NCBI GenBank assembly: GCA_033557685.1
Contig: JAWQRN010000085.1
Location: 1-40,138, forward strand
From: Sperchopsis tessellata
Lineage: Eukaryota > Arthropoda > Insecta > Coleoptera > Hydrophilidae
Direction: 5' to 3'
Length of the DNA stretch: 40,138 bases
Position 1 is the first letter of the stretch, and each line of letters starts with the position of its first letter. Positions 23,367 through 33,525 of this stretch are shown here, piece after piece. A program made the position numbers and the translations under genes. A model generated the notes under the pieces. It saw only the letters and a list, made by a program, of their open reading frames with translations, was not told where the DNA came from and made no database searches.

Positions 23367-25242
23367 TGTAACGATTCCAACCTACGTTATAAATTTTAGT
23401 AGTTTTAATTAGTTGTAGTTGTATAGAATAATTAATATTATGATGTATTTTATTTTATTTCTAAAACTTTTGCGACTAAGAGAAACCTTTTTGTGATATG
23501 AAACAGCTAGGGGTAAACGAAAGGCGTCATTGTTGTCCGTGACTCCATAATTTCGGATCGCATCTGTTAGACACTAGAGGGCTTTCGCGCTAAATATTCT
23601 GAACTAGATCAACATGTGTTTTGCATTTAGTAAATTAAAAAGTGGGTGGGTGGTTTGGGCAAAAGTCATTAGCGTCCTGATTTTAGAGTATGCAGTTTTC
23701 ATCCAGGAACTTAGGGACGCAGGGATCGACATGGGATCACGGTTTCGGGGCATATTTCGAAGCATTGTTATTAGTCCGGAAAAATTGGGAGTAGGAAAAT
23801 AGTTTTCTGGTTGGTCCTCACATGACGCTGCAAAACGTAAAGGTTTTGGTGGAATTAAAAATGCGAAGGGAAAAGTTAGTTAATATCAGCGAACGAAACA
23901 GACCTAAATTATGTACTATCCTCCAAATAGGCATGTAGTCTGAATTGACCTTAACAGAGTCAGAGTTTACATATTTTAAATAAACATTTTCATAGTCCTT
24001 AATTCGACTACGTGCGAAGAATAGTGCTTATCTTTTCAATACTTCATTAGAAGTGCCGTTTTCTGGATCAACCATTACAATGCCGGTTTAATAAGCAGTT
24101 TTCGCGTGCATCACAACTAGATAGATCTGTCGTGAGTTTCTTCTCTCGAAACTTGGCCCGCGTGAAGTGTAATTAATAGATTTCATTGTGACTCGGCTAA
24201 TCTACGCGTGTCCAGAAAATAACAGGGAGCTCCACGCATCTTTAGCCATGAAGTAACACTACGATAGAAGGTATTTGATCTATGGTAACCCTTTTGACAT
24301 CGTGGGAAAGTGATTGAATATTTTGATACCAGAATGAACTTAATATACGGATTAATCAACGGATAAATCGTAAACCTTCGAACCATGCGAATTTATTCCT
24401 AATTATTTGTGTATTTTTAACTGTAACTGTTTTATATATTTTCATACGTTTCTTTAGTGTTTAGGGTGTTTTATTTTTCATCAATATTTGTCATAATAGC
24501 GTGTGATACTGCACGACCATTGTAATCCATATTTTTAGCTATAATTTATTCGCGATATATTTTCATATTGTCGAAAGAGCGCGTAACCTTACGTGCATAT
24601 TTGTAATTTATCTTTAAGTTTTATTTTATTTTTATATTCAATTTTCCTTTATGACTGTCACGTCAGATAGTTTTATTTGTGTTTGTGGTCAACGAAAGTC
24701 GAGTGTCGCTACGTCGACTACCGTCGCTGTATTCTATTTTTCCAAATTTATTGTTTATTTTGGTTCTACCGACCTAGCCCTTTTCATGCCAAAGGACAAG
24801 TATTTGCAAAGTCACGCAAGTCCCGGGATGGAAATCCCACCGGTATAATTGGCCGCTTATCATCTTACGTGACCTCTTGCATAAGATTCCTGGCGCCAAC
24901 TAAATCAAAAATACGACGCCACGCGTCAACTGGTGACAATAGGAATTCATTTTGCAAAGACTCAGTGTGTTCAATAAAGAGTATTTCTACTAATTTATAT
25001 GTTCTATTGACCTAAATCGTTTCCACTTTCTGATCAAACTATCTGGGTTCTATTCACATTAGTGTATTGTTACCACTAGACCGATTCACGCATATCCGTT
25101 AAAGAATAGCTCGACTCCTGAGACATTATTTTTCAACGTATTAGTTTGTGTTCAAGCTAGTTTAACACCTCATCCAGGTGAAAACAGTTACCGCCCCCCT
25201 CGGGGAATTCGTTTCATCGGTTTCTCGTGACCAGAATCTTCA
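23367..25242. mobile_element. LTR-like insertion (candidate long solo LTR) with 4-bp target duplication
   Basis: It starts TGTAACGATTCC and ends CCAGAATCTTCA, giving TG...CA termini. ATCC flanks both sides (23363-23366 and 25243-25246). It interrupts the right LTR of the older element: removing it joins ATACAGATCC to GTTTCAATATAGATGG, which then aligns with the other LTR copy near 21670-21690. Inside there is no duplicated terminal region that I can see, so it looks like one long LTR rather than a full element. CAATAAAGAGTATTTCTAC at about 24970 could be its polyadenylation signal. Small frames within it (23614-23802, 24651-25015) match nothing I know. Confidence 0.6.
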
Positions 25243-25683
25243 ATCCGTTTCAATATAGATGGACCATTTCAATATAAGGTATACTATATAACTCATAAGG
25301 CATTAACAATAAAACTAAAAATAAAACTAAATTAAATCTAATTGGTACTTACATTAAACTGGGTGCACACACCCCGGTGTACACACCACACAAAACTACC
25401 TGCATGACTAACTCGTTTCTTGCACACGTCAATACTAAGTTCAGAATCTGATATCCTTTTCCATTTCCTTATTCTTTATTTATATAATTATATACTAAGT
25501 ATCTGCTCATGTCAGGTCACCTAGCAGAACCCCACAAGTTCCATCAAATATTTACTAAGCATCCTAAAGTACAACTACCGCAATTTCTAAATTGCAGATT
25601 TGGTGTGTTGAAATATACATATTGTATTTTTCCGTGACAATATCATTCACTTTTATTTATATTAACAAATCTTTAACTGCCAA

Positions 25684-25686
<3 letters not shown>

Positions 25687-25715
<29 letters not shown>
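25687..25715. repeat. (TA)n microsatellite bordering a Tc1-like end
   Basis: About 14 TA units directly abutting the CAGTCAGTCACAAAA terminus at 25716. Tc1 elements insert at TA, so the tract is a natural target. Confidence 0.95.
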
Positions 25716-25718
<3 letters not shown>

Positions 25719-26155
25719 TCAGTCACAAAACTGTTCGTACAGTCCCTAAATTCAAGATAAATTCTTACATTTAAAATAATACAGTAAATAGTTCATTTTA
25801 TAGTTTATTAATATTAATAATTTATTATAAACTCAATTCTGCATACATTACATCAATAATAAAAATTAAACGAAATTCTTATGTCACAAAAGTAATCGAA
25901 CAATATGAAATTTAATATAAGAATAAATTTAATACATGGTTTTAATATTTCGTATCTAATTTGTTTAGCATGGCATGCAGCAATTAAGTATAATTTTGTG
26001 ATATATTATCCCTTACCTCCATTATTGCATTTTTAGTGTTTCCTTACTTGTGATGGCGTGTTTACTAATTTTTATATTTAAATAATCCCATACATGATCT
26101 GTGGGATCCAAATCGGGTGACTGAGGCTAACTATAGCCGTGTGCTTAGGGTCTTG
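25716..26155 (-). mobile_element. Tc1-like element fragment with terminal repeat and transposase C-terminus
   Basis: The left end CAGTCAGTCACAAAACTGTT starts at a TA. It is a relative of the terminus seen at 994 but clearly a different copy or subfamily. The minus strand encodes a C-terminal transposase relic: VLNWIFQ and QDPKHTA (family QQDNDPKHT, catalytic D), then SPDLDPTDHVWDYLNIKISK and HAITSKETLK (family SPDLNPIE.LW..LK...R). The stretch between DPKHTA and the SPDL block is partly deleted, and stops follow. The right terminus was not found; the LINE remnant begins beyond 26155. The SPDLDPTDH variation affects the position of the third catalytic acidic residue. Confidence 0.75.
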
Positions 26156-26389
26156 GACTTATTGGAAAATCCAGTTCAAAACTGTGTGTCGCACGTATTA
26201 TAGATAAATGAAGCCCACGTGCACGTAAAATAACAGAATTCCAGTGTTGGAGCCCAATCCTTGTTGTTGATGATTGGCAAAAAATACTGTTAAAAGATTG
26301 ATAGTGAGTTTTCCGCAATAAGGTTAAAAAAATGGTGTTGGGCCCTAATTGTAGCATGCAGGTCATTCAAGGGTAATTTTTAGGTAATT

Positions 26390-28250
26390 ATAAATAACCT
26401 GTCGGATATGATGGATAAATGTTGGAGGTGAAAAAGTTAAATTGTGTGGAAATCTGAATGTGAACTACCTTCAAATGACTACCCTAAAACAATAGCACAT
26501 GTATTGCCTATGTTGTAACACATATTATTGTAGTATTGTAGAAGTACTGAGGTAGTATATCCAAAAATGACGGACCACTATGCTCATATCATGAAAATTA
26601 CTTTAAAGGTAGAACTCTTGTACAATCCAAAAGTTGTTCGTCCTAATACGGAGGGAGGCATATGGGCATTACAGAATATGCTTAAAATAACTGATTGGAA
26701 CGCAATGTTGTAGACTCTTACATTTGGAGAGTTAAATAATCTGTTTGTGCGTATTTCTTAGCTGCTTTTCCAACTAAATCTCGTACTGTACATGTGAAGA
26801 AGAAACTTCGATTTGCAGAAAACATTCCTTAGATAAGAGAAACGGTGGGTTTAATGTGAGATGCATTAGCAAAAACAGTATACAATCAAGATCTACGTGG
26901 ATATTTTATGAAATATCGATACTAGTTCAGATAGCAATTTTTACATGCCAAAAGCAACATAATGCATATTCTATTAAACCTGCCAGAAATATTCCTCGTA
27001 AGGTTTGGCATGTTATAAATTCTGAGTCTGGTAGAAACGTGTTCCGGGAAACGATTCAAAATGAGAAGATATAGTCTCTTCTGTTTGAAATATGATGATA
27101 GATAATGAACAATCTCTCTTCTTAAATCCAATAGCTATTGATGAGAGAAAAACAACTACTGGTCTCATTGAGAACAGGGTGGATGTTTTGATGACACCTA
27201 TTACTATGTTAATGAAGAAATGTTTTAGTGTAATACAATTTCCCGATGAACTCAAGATAGCAAGAAATTTCCAATTTATAAAAACAGTGGTATAGATAAC
27301 GAGAGCAATTATAGGACAATTTCAGTATTACCCACTGCATCAAAAGGCTTCAAATGAGCTCCAAAGAGTAAAGAGTTTTCTTGATGCTTCACATACGTTG
27401 AAAAATGAAGAGGCAAGAACACAACCGGTGTAGTGATTACAGTGATGCATGAAACATTACAGGATATGGAGGGAAGTTTTGTTCCTGAAGCTACCCTGTG
27501 CGATTTGAGTAAAGCTTTTGACTCAACTGAGCATAGGATTCTGTAGAGCTTTCTTACATCGCAAACAGACTACAAAACACAGTAATCGGAGAAATGGAGT
27601 TAATATCCTTCCTCTGTGTTCTACCATAGGGTAACATTCAGTGACCATTGCTCTTCCTAATATATGTCAACGACATGCCAGCTACTATACCAGATGATAC
27701 TACCATTATTAACTGTGGGAAGGATTCACTGGAGGTCATCGATTTTTTTAGCTGTGACTCAGGACTATTTCATTTCGAACAGATTGGCAATGAATACAGA
27801 GAAGACCCAAATTATGACCTTCAATACTAGAAGGTATGGATATGGGTGGTGATGGGGAGGAGAAGAGAGTGAAACTGTTACTGCCCAATTTGGTATGTGT
27901 ACAGGGTCTTAAGCCCTATAGTTTGCTGGCCAGGAGGTATTATCTTATATGAATAGGATTTTTCTGCCCCAAAAATGAGATGTGCTGGCGATAACGAGGT
28001 CTGGCTACCGGAAGCATGTCTATCCACTATTTAAAAGGGTTAATATATTGACTTTAGCTTATCTCTACATCTTTCATTGCCTTAAGAATCTTAGATCGCA
28101 AAATGATCTAAGAGCTCCTGAGATCAGGTAAATATTGGTGAAACTGCTGCTAGGTATTGGAGAATCACCGCAATTAGTCGTACCTTCCAGACTCTGTGTT
28201 TTACTGTGTGTAAGAGTTTATGTGGTTGCTCTATCGAGGAGTCAGTCACT
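26390..28250 (+). mobile_element. Jockey/CR1-like LINE remnant (endonuclease end and reverse transcriptase)
   Basis: In order on the plus strand: endonuclease piece EKVKLCGNLNVNYLQ at about 26425-26475; linker GIWALQNMLKITDWNAML and RFAENIP.IRETVGLMRDAL; KVWHVINSESGRNVF; RT pieces SLFLNPIAIDE, FPDELKIARNFQFIKTV, NYRTISVLPTASK, LCDLSKAFDSTEHRIL, LLFLIYVNDMPATIPDD, SNRLAMNTEKTQIMTFNTR; and the C-terminal tail HVYPLFKRVNILTLAYLYIF. This order fits a Jockey/CR1-type LINE. The (Y/F)ADD box is lost in a deletion between PDDTTII and SLEVIDFF. Many frameshifts and stops are present. It lies in the same orientation as the host gene, ending about 300 bases before the last exon. Confidence 0.78.
26860..27850 (+). 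pseudogene. LINE reverse transcriptase remnant
   Basis: The RT domain portion of the LINE above, split over several frames. DLSKAFDSTEH keeps the first catalytic aspartate motif (family DLSKAFDCVNH). GSVL..LLFLIYVNDMP is visible but its GS.LGP part is degraded (TF.DHCSS in one frame). The active-site YADD is missing. The protein cannot be active. Minus-strand frames such as 27013-27255 are shadows. Confidence 0.78.
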
Positions 28251-28568
28251 TGTGAACTCAGTTTTTCATTTATTTGCGAATGATATTTGTTGGTGATATA
28301 TGTACACCACTATAATGAATATTTTTACTTATTTTTGACGCTTTTAAAACCTATGGTTATTTACTAATACAGTTTTTTTTTCTTTCTTGGTTGTTCTGCC
28401 AAAAAATTTGTGCTCGCACGTCATCGTACCCATTATATTTTTTATACAAAACGAAATGATCATAATGTATTTCTTCATAATATTATTACATAGGTATTTA
28501 TTAAGAAAATAGTAATAGGTAAAGAAATATTTGATAATAAGTTTTCTATTGTATTGTTGTTTTTACAG

Positions 28569-28842
28569 ATTCGAGAATAAACCACATTTATGGAACAGCC
28601 TTGTCACATCCGCCACAACAGTGTTCAAAACACAGGAAGGCTTAGATATGGTCTCAGAATTATATTATGAAAAACAAGGTAAATTCGGAACAGCTGAGTT
28701 TGTGGTTGAAAGAGCGCTGAAAAACATCAAGGAGGAAACCAAATGGAGTGATGATAATTTACCTGTTATTGAAAAATGGCTGGACAACTATTTGAGACAA
28801 AACAATGAAAATATTGATAAGGAAAAATTCGAATTTATGTAA
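28569..28842 (+). CDS. M1 aminopeptidase terminal exon, end of C-terminal domain
   Basis: Acceptor ...TTGTTTTTACAG precedes 28569, and the first base completes the arginine codon begun at 5690-5691. The exon encodes RFENKPHLWNSLVTSATTVF, KTQEGLDMVSELYYEKQGKF, then GTAEFVVERALKNIKEETKW and NLPVIEKWLDNYL, ending KFEFM and TAA at 28840-28842. The pattern SAT..F.T.EG...V...Y and ER.L..I......W......I..WL is the typical end of M1 aminopeptidases. After the final helix there are only about 17 polar residues. No hydrophobic GPI-attachment tail is seen, unlike many insect gut aminopeptidase N paralogues, so any membrane anchoring would have to be N-terminal and outside this window. The frame is intact, indicating selection despite the 22.9 kb transposon-filled intron before it. 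Confidence 0.92.
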
Positions 28843-28895
28843 AATTTATTGTAAATGTGTTAAATGCATTAGTACCAATAATTAATTTTATATTT

Positions 28896-28934
28896 AGTCC
28901 AAATATCATTTAAGTCCAAATATCATTTAAGTCC
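28896..28934 (+). repeat. 17-bp tandem duplication in the presumed 3' UTR
   Basis: AGTCCAAATATCATTTA occurs twice in perfect tandem (28896-28912, 28913-28929), followed by a partial third AGTCC. It is about 55 bases after the stop codon. Confidence 0.95.
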
Positions 28935-29202
28935 TTTAATTAATTTTCTATGAAGTAAATAATATTAGTTAAGGTAATTATATTTCACCAGAAATAGTAA
29001 ATTTCATTTGTATATTTAAAATTAAAACAGTATTTAATTTATTTTTGTTTCTTTTGATCTGTTTTCTGGTGTTAGTTACTTAGTGGTTATATAGGACGTT
29101 AGTTGTGTTATGATTCAACACCTATAAGTAACTTATTTAACTAGGTACGAAGTGATAAAAGTCAAATTTGCTATGCATTTATTTTTGTTAATGAGTTATT
29201 AA

Positions 29203-29208
29203 AATAAA
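29203..29208 (+). promoter_or_regulatory. Candidate polyadenylation signal of the aminopeptidase gene
   Basis: AATAAA about 360 bases after the stop, followed by a GT/T-rich stretch (TAGTTTGGTTTTCTGG) around 29228-29243. This is a common signal in AT-rich DNA, so it is only a candidate. Confidence 0.4.
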
Positions 29209-29244
29209 TTAAATATTAGAACTGTACTAGTTTGGTTTTCTGGA

Positions 29245-30324
29245 CATAGTCCAAGGTTCATAAGATATGTTCACAAGATTACTTATTTAAAGTTACATAT
29301 ATCATATTAACCAGTTTAGATTAAACCAATTTTGTATTACTTATCATTGCCAACATCAATTACATTGTAATTGTGTGGTAATTTAGCGAGCAGAAAATTA
29401 ATCAAAAGAAAATATAACTAAATTTTCAGAAAATTATTAATTTATGTCGCGTATCGAAAAGGGCTATCGCTACTCTAGACATTACTTATAAACATCCTTT
29501 TAAACAGGCAATGAAAATCTAAACTTGAACTAAATCAAAAACACAAAATTCCCTAATTTATACAAAGATTAATATGAATATTATAATATAAAATATTATA
29601 ATGGTGTTTGGATCTTTCATAAATAGGTTACAAGATGGTACTAAGGTCTAACAAAGCTAATAAATTAGGGGGTTACAATCTTCGATTCGACGGATTATTT
29701 ACTTTATAATTATTCATTAAATTGGATATATTTTGATAGTATTACAAATTGTTTAATTATGTATATGGAATCACACACAATTATACAACATAAAGAGTAA
29801 ATACCCGAGTAATATAATATATTCCTAGAAATTTTTCAGATTTTCATCATTTGCTTTAATACTCTCTAATTAATAATGCATTCTTAAATACTAAATCATA
29901 TAAGCATTGACAGACTGAATATAAAAATATAAACACAGGTCATTTCTTAAAGCTATTTAATGGAACATAATAGTGACTAACCTCTACCCAGGTGAACTGA
30001 TTTCATATAGCTTCCATCAAAATAATACTTATAACGAAGACATGATTTTGCTGAAAGAAAAAAAATATACCATAATAAATAACTCAAGGCCAAACTAATA
30101 GAAAAATGAGCAACAGAGTACCATATATACCCATCTATTTATATTCACAGTAACACAAGCAACAAAATCGCAGTTCGTACTAGTTTATTGAACGATGGTT
30201 TACTTGATTATAAATAAGGTAGCCAAAAGAGTATTCACGTTTAGTTTATAATAATCTCCCTTTAATATACTTAACTGTTTTCAAGATGTACGCTGCTAAA
30301 ACTACCATTTGGCAGATCTAAATA
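29245..30324. other. Intergenic AT-rich segment, nothing recognised
   Basis: No coding signature, RNA gene or paired repeat seen between the end of the aminopeptidase transcript and the gypsy LTR. Confidence 0.5.
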
Positions 30325-30690
30325 GTTTTTCTTAGCCAATGAGCACCACGCCTTGATATTCTATGCAATGATGGAGTCTAATGGAGGATACTCCTGGTAT
30401 CTAAGGCCATTCCAGTTTAATCCAACAGAGTCCCGAAAATTCCAGGGAAAATTTCCCCGGCATATAAAAGCCGAAGGTTTAGCTAGCGAGGGATGTTCGA
30501 CTACCGAATTCATCGTCAACGGTGCTCTCCGCAGTTCGGAACGACGTTATATAAAAGCGCGAAGTATTCGGATGATTAATATACCCGCTATAAATACTGT
30601 TTCATACATATTATTATGTTATTGTAAACTACGCACTTTAAAAATAGATACAATTTAAATGTGTTGAGTTGTTATTTGTGAACCCGTTAA
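30325..30690 (+). repeat. 5' LTR of gypsy A
   Basis: The LTR ends with GTTGAGTTGTTATTTGTGAA CCCGTTAA (space added), nearly identical to the LTR end of gypsy B in reverse complement at 37401 and 34689. Its start (TGAGCACCAC near 30340) and GCTATAAATACT near 30588 also match gypsy B LTRs. TATA-like boxes (GCATATAAAAG near 30461, TTATATAAAAGCG near 30547) suggest the retroelement promoter. The outer border is approximate. The open frame at 30353-30658 is a by-product. Confidence 0.6.
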
Positions 30691-30775
30691 AAATGTAACA
30701 GTGTTGTCAGGTGTGGTGTAAAAGTAAATAATTAATAAATAAAATAACAGTAAACATTCAAAAACAACTAAGAAA

Positions 30776-31545
30776 ATGTCAGACACAGAAAAGAAAATAG
30801 AAGAGGAAATGAACTTGAATCCAATGCTACTAATGTTCAAGAACATACTGAACGAATATTCTAAAAACAGGGCGAAAAATCTAAAAATTTACAAAGTAAC
30901 TTAGAAGAAAATTTTAGAAAAACGAATACAAAATAAAATGGAATCTAGAAGAAAACTCTAGAAGTTTTAAAAGTATAAAAATCCGAGAATATTTGTGACA
31001 AAATTGAACAGAGACTGGTAGAAAATTCAAGAAATTTGGAAAACAAACTTCAAGACAATTCCAGAAGAATTGAAGAGATAATTTGAAACAAAAAGTAGAA
31101 CAGATTTCTGTTGAAGAAAATTCTAGAACGAGCAAAGAAATGTCTAGAAGTTTAGAAAGTAAACTAGGGAAAAAAATCAACGATGAATGAACCTAACATT
31201 TTCGGCAGTAAATGACAACGTGGAAATGAAAATATAAGCAATCAGAAAAGAGGACGTAGACTGAAAATGAGACAACAAGAAGAAAGATATCATTCACTAA
31301 GGACACTTCTTATTATGCAATTCAAAATGGCTACTGAGCACAATGACACCGATAAAGTAACTAACCTCACCATGGCTTTACTAGGCCAGGTACTTATACT
31401 TATATTTGTAAGAATAATAGGGGAAGTTTTGAAACTCTGGTACAGGTCCGGGAATCAAAGTTTGGGGATTATATCTTGGGCCCAACCTAAAAAACGCTAC
31501 GAAAAAGAAAGAGTGGGGAATATTTATTTAACAAGAAGATGACAT
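30776..31545 (+). pseudogene. Gypsy A gag remnant
   Basis: The ATG at 30776 starts MSDTEKKIEEEMNLNPMLLM. After frameshifts come repeated coiled-coil-like blocks built on ENSR(S/N)LE (for example LVENSRNLENKLQDNSRRIE near 31015-31080 and ISVEENSRTSKEMSRSLES near 31110-31160). A later block begins MRQQEERYHSLRTLLIMQFK at 31267. Such heptad-rich N-termini occur in gag proteins of some insect gypsy elements. No zinc-knuckle was seen. The frame is broken several times. Confidence 0.5.
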
Positions 31546-31959
31546 GTCGGTAATCGCAGTAAACATGATTGTTGATGGCCTTACAGACCCCGAAATACCA
31601 TTAATCGTACAAAATGGCCCACAAACAAAATTTATGGGAAACTGTGGATACAACTCTCAAATCTGACACTGTACATAACCGATGTAAAGGAAATTATATA
31701 CGAGAAGTAACCATAGAAGCATCAGCTCAGGAAATTGAATTGTACTGAGTAAGTACCCATAAGAGGAATTTAAAGAACATGAAATGCTACATAGAAATTA
31801 TCGAGTGAGGGTCGAGTCCTCTGGAAATGCCAGCGAAAATCAGGTACAAATAAGCTAAAAACGCCAGTACTAAACGGCACATATTGATGGGTACAATGGA
31901 ATGCCTTAGAACACAGAAAATATGTATATGGTCTTGTAACTAATGGCAATATTGGGAAG

Positions 31960-32340
31960 AAGAGCTGCTAGTTCATGTTAGATACAGGAGTTAATATTTC
32001 AGCAGTCAGATCAGCTATGGTGATCCGGGAGATTCTGGAAGAGGTTACAAACTCCCACGTGCGAACTTCTACTGGTGATAGTACATGGAGGAGTGAAAAC
32101 TTACATAACCTTGGGTAGTTATTCCATGGTTAAATATATGACTGCGGCAGATATAGTTGATGAATCAATCCTTGGGTTAGATTTTATGAACGGTCATGCA
32201 GTTGTTATTGAGAAGTCCCTAACGACATGCAATATAGTAGTAAGAATGAGGCTTCCGGGGACTAACATAACCAGTGTGCGCCTCCTAATTACCGATGATG
32301 TGAGAATCCCGGCTATGAATGAAATAATTAATCCAAGATA
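31960..32340 (+). pseudogene. Gypsy A retroviral-type aspartic protease remnant
   Basis: FMLDTGVNISAVRSAMVIRE contains the catalytic (L)DTG at 31978-31989. After a +1 shift near 32070 the sequence continues VHGGVKTYITLG and ADIVDESILGLDFMNGHAVV, the flap-distal ILG(L)DF motif of gypsy proteases. It ends RLLITDDVRIPAMNEIINPR, resembling the segment linking protease to RT. The catalytic triad residues themselves are intact but the frame is not. Confidence 0.75.
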
Positions 32341-32529
32341 AGACCGGAAACGAAATGGCCTATTGCTGGTTGGATCTTTCTAAATCTTACATGAAATATC
32401 AAATCAAGGAAGGAGTTCTTGTAGGAAGAGTCCTAGTTAGGTATCAAGATGTAATTCCAGTTAATATCTTGAACACCATACATGATAGTCCAGAGATAAA
32501 CTAAATCCTATATTGCTGATTAATTAAAA

Positions 32530-33069
32530 ATGTATCGACAACAGAAGAAAGACATGTCATAGATTTTCTAAGGCAATTCCAAAACACATTTACAACCGGA
32601 GAAGAAAACTACGGTCGACACTCGTAGTGCAACCGCAATTAAGTAGCATCCAAGTAATTTGCCCCTGGCTAAAAGAGAAGAAGTTGAAGATCTGTGGAAG
32701 AAGATATAGCAGCAGAGCGTCATATAATTTTCCAGTATTTCTTAGGTTTCATCTGTTTTTTCTTGAATCAAATAATGATGGGTCTACCAGTTTTTGCGTA
32801 GATTATAGAAGATGTAACAAATATAAATGTTAACCTTTGAATAGACCACACCTTGGCAGAGTCACAATGGTTCTCCACATTAGACTTGGAGAGTAGTTAT
32901 TGGCAAGTAGAGCTAAAGACCGCGAAAAGACAGCCTTTAGTACAGGATCTGTGATGTGGCAGTTCACTGTAATGCCGTTTGGGTTATGCAATGACCCAGC
33001 TACTTATGGATTTGGTTCTCAATGGAATACCGTACAGTATATATGAACCAGTAAAATGTATTTATCTAG
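32530..33069 (+). pseudogene. Gypsy A reverse transcriptase, N-terminal half
   Basis: VIDFLRQFQNTFTTGEENYG at about 32555 is the pre-RT region (family TGEENYGRT). NDGSTSFCVDYRRCNKY near 32774 matches KKDGS.RFCVDYR.LN. LAESQWFSTLDLESSYWQVE at about 32855 holds the first catalytic aspartate (FS.LDL.SGYWQ). LWQFTVMPFGLCNDPAT near 32955 matches the MPFGLCNAPATF block. Coding continues to CIYLGM at 33050-33075, where the YLDD catalytic box is expected, and stops at the hAT target site. Frameshifts occur at several points. Confidence 0.75.
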
Positions 33070-33077
33070 GGATGAAT
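33070..33077. repeat. Left target-site duplication of the hAT element
   Basis: GGATGAAT, matching GGATGAAA on the right (7 of 8 bases). Eight-base duplications are the hallmark of hAT insertion. Confidence 0.75.
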
Positions 33078-33525
33078 TAGTGGCGTAATTGAAGCCCTGC
33101 GACGTGGGCATCCATGCCCAACAGGGCCCAACACCCTTATTACATTTATAATTATGTTGCGTCTGTGGATTTTTATTGAATATTATCACTTTCAATATCC
33201 GTTAAGTTAACGCTTAAACACTGTCTCATGAGAAAACATACGATTAAATGACCAATGTATTTACTGCAATAAAGAGAAATATAGTATAGCAAATAAAAAC
33301 ATCTACACCAAAGGGTTTATCAATCAAGTCATATTATCCATAAACTACATAATTTATGTGATAAATCTATATTTTACTTAAAAACGTGGTAAGAGTTCGG
33401 TTATATCTTTTAATTTGGTTGATATAGACGCCCTTACATTAGGTTGTAATTTGGTATAGTTAAGTGTATGTATATCTATATTATAGCATTTAAATTGGTA
33501 ATATTAAAATAAATCTTTAACTAAA

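Larger units (their letters stand above)
21521..25639 (-). mobile_element. LTR retrotransposon (Ty3/gypsy type), largely deleted, with another LTR-like element inserted
   Basis: Direct repeats begin at 21521 and 23211 with TGTCATAAA and share GAAGGGTTGTTGTTGATTTA-like sequence for about 160 bases. Similarity resumes as ATAAGG(C/T)ATACTATATAA at 21695 and near 25276 once the insertion at 23367-25246 is removed. The right LTR ends CCGTGACA at 25639, giving TGTCA...TGACA termini. ATAT precedes 21521 and follows 25639, consistent with a 4-bp target duplication, although this AT-rich match is weak evidence. Between the repeats only the integrase end of pol remains on the minus strand. After about 21720 the left copy no longer aligns with the right LTR, so it is rearranged. 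Confidence 0.6.
30325..33069 (+). mobile_element. Gypsy A: Ty3/gypsy retrotransposon, 5' part, interrupted by a hAT element
   Basis: It consists of a 5' LTR (about 30325-30690), a gag-like coiled-coil region, an aspartic protease and the first half of an RT, all on the plus strand and all frameshifted. The element is cut at 33070 by the hAT insertion. I could not recognise continuing pol or a 3' LTR beyond the hAT (38763 onward), so its 3' part appears lost or unrecognisable. Confidence 0.75.

Noticed and set aside
23614..25015. Three plus-strand frames inside the 1.9 kb insertion
   Set aside because: No motif recognised, and lengths are within chance for this less AT-rich DNA. They are treated as non-coding LTR sequence.
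30353..30658. 101-residue plus-strand frame
   Set aside because: It lies within the gypsy A LTR and includes its TATA boxes, and its product resembles no known protein.
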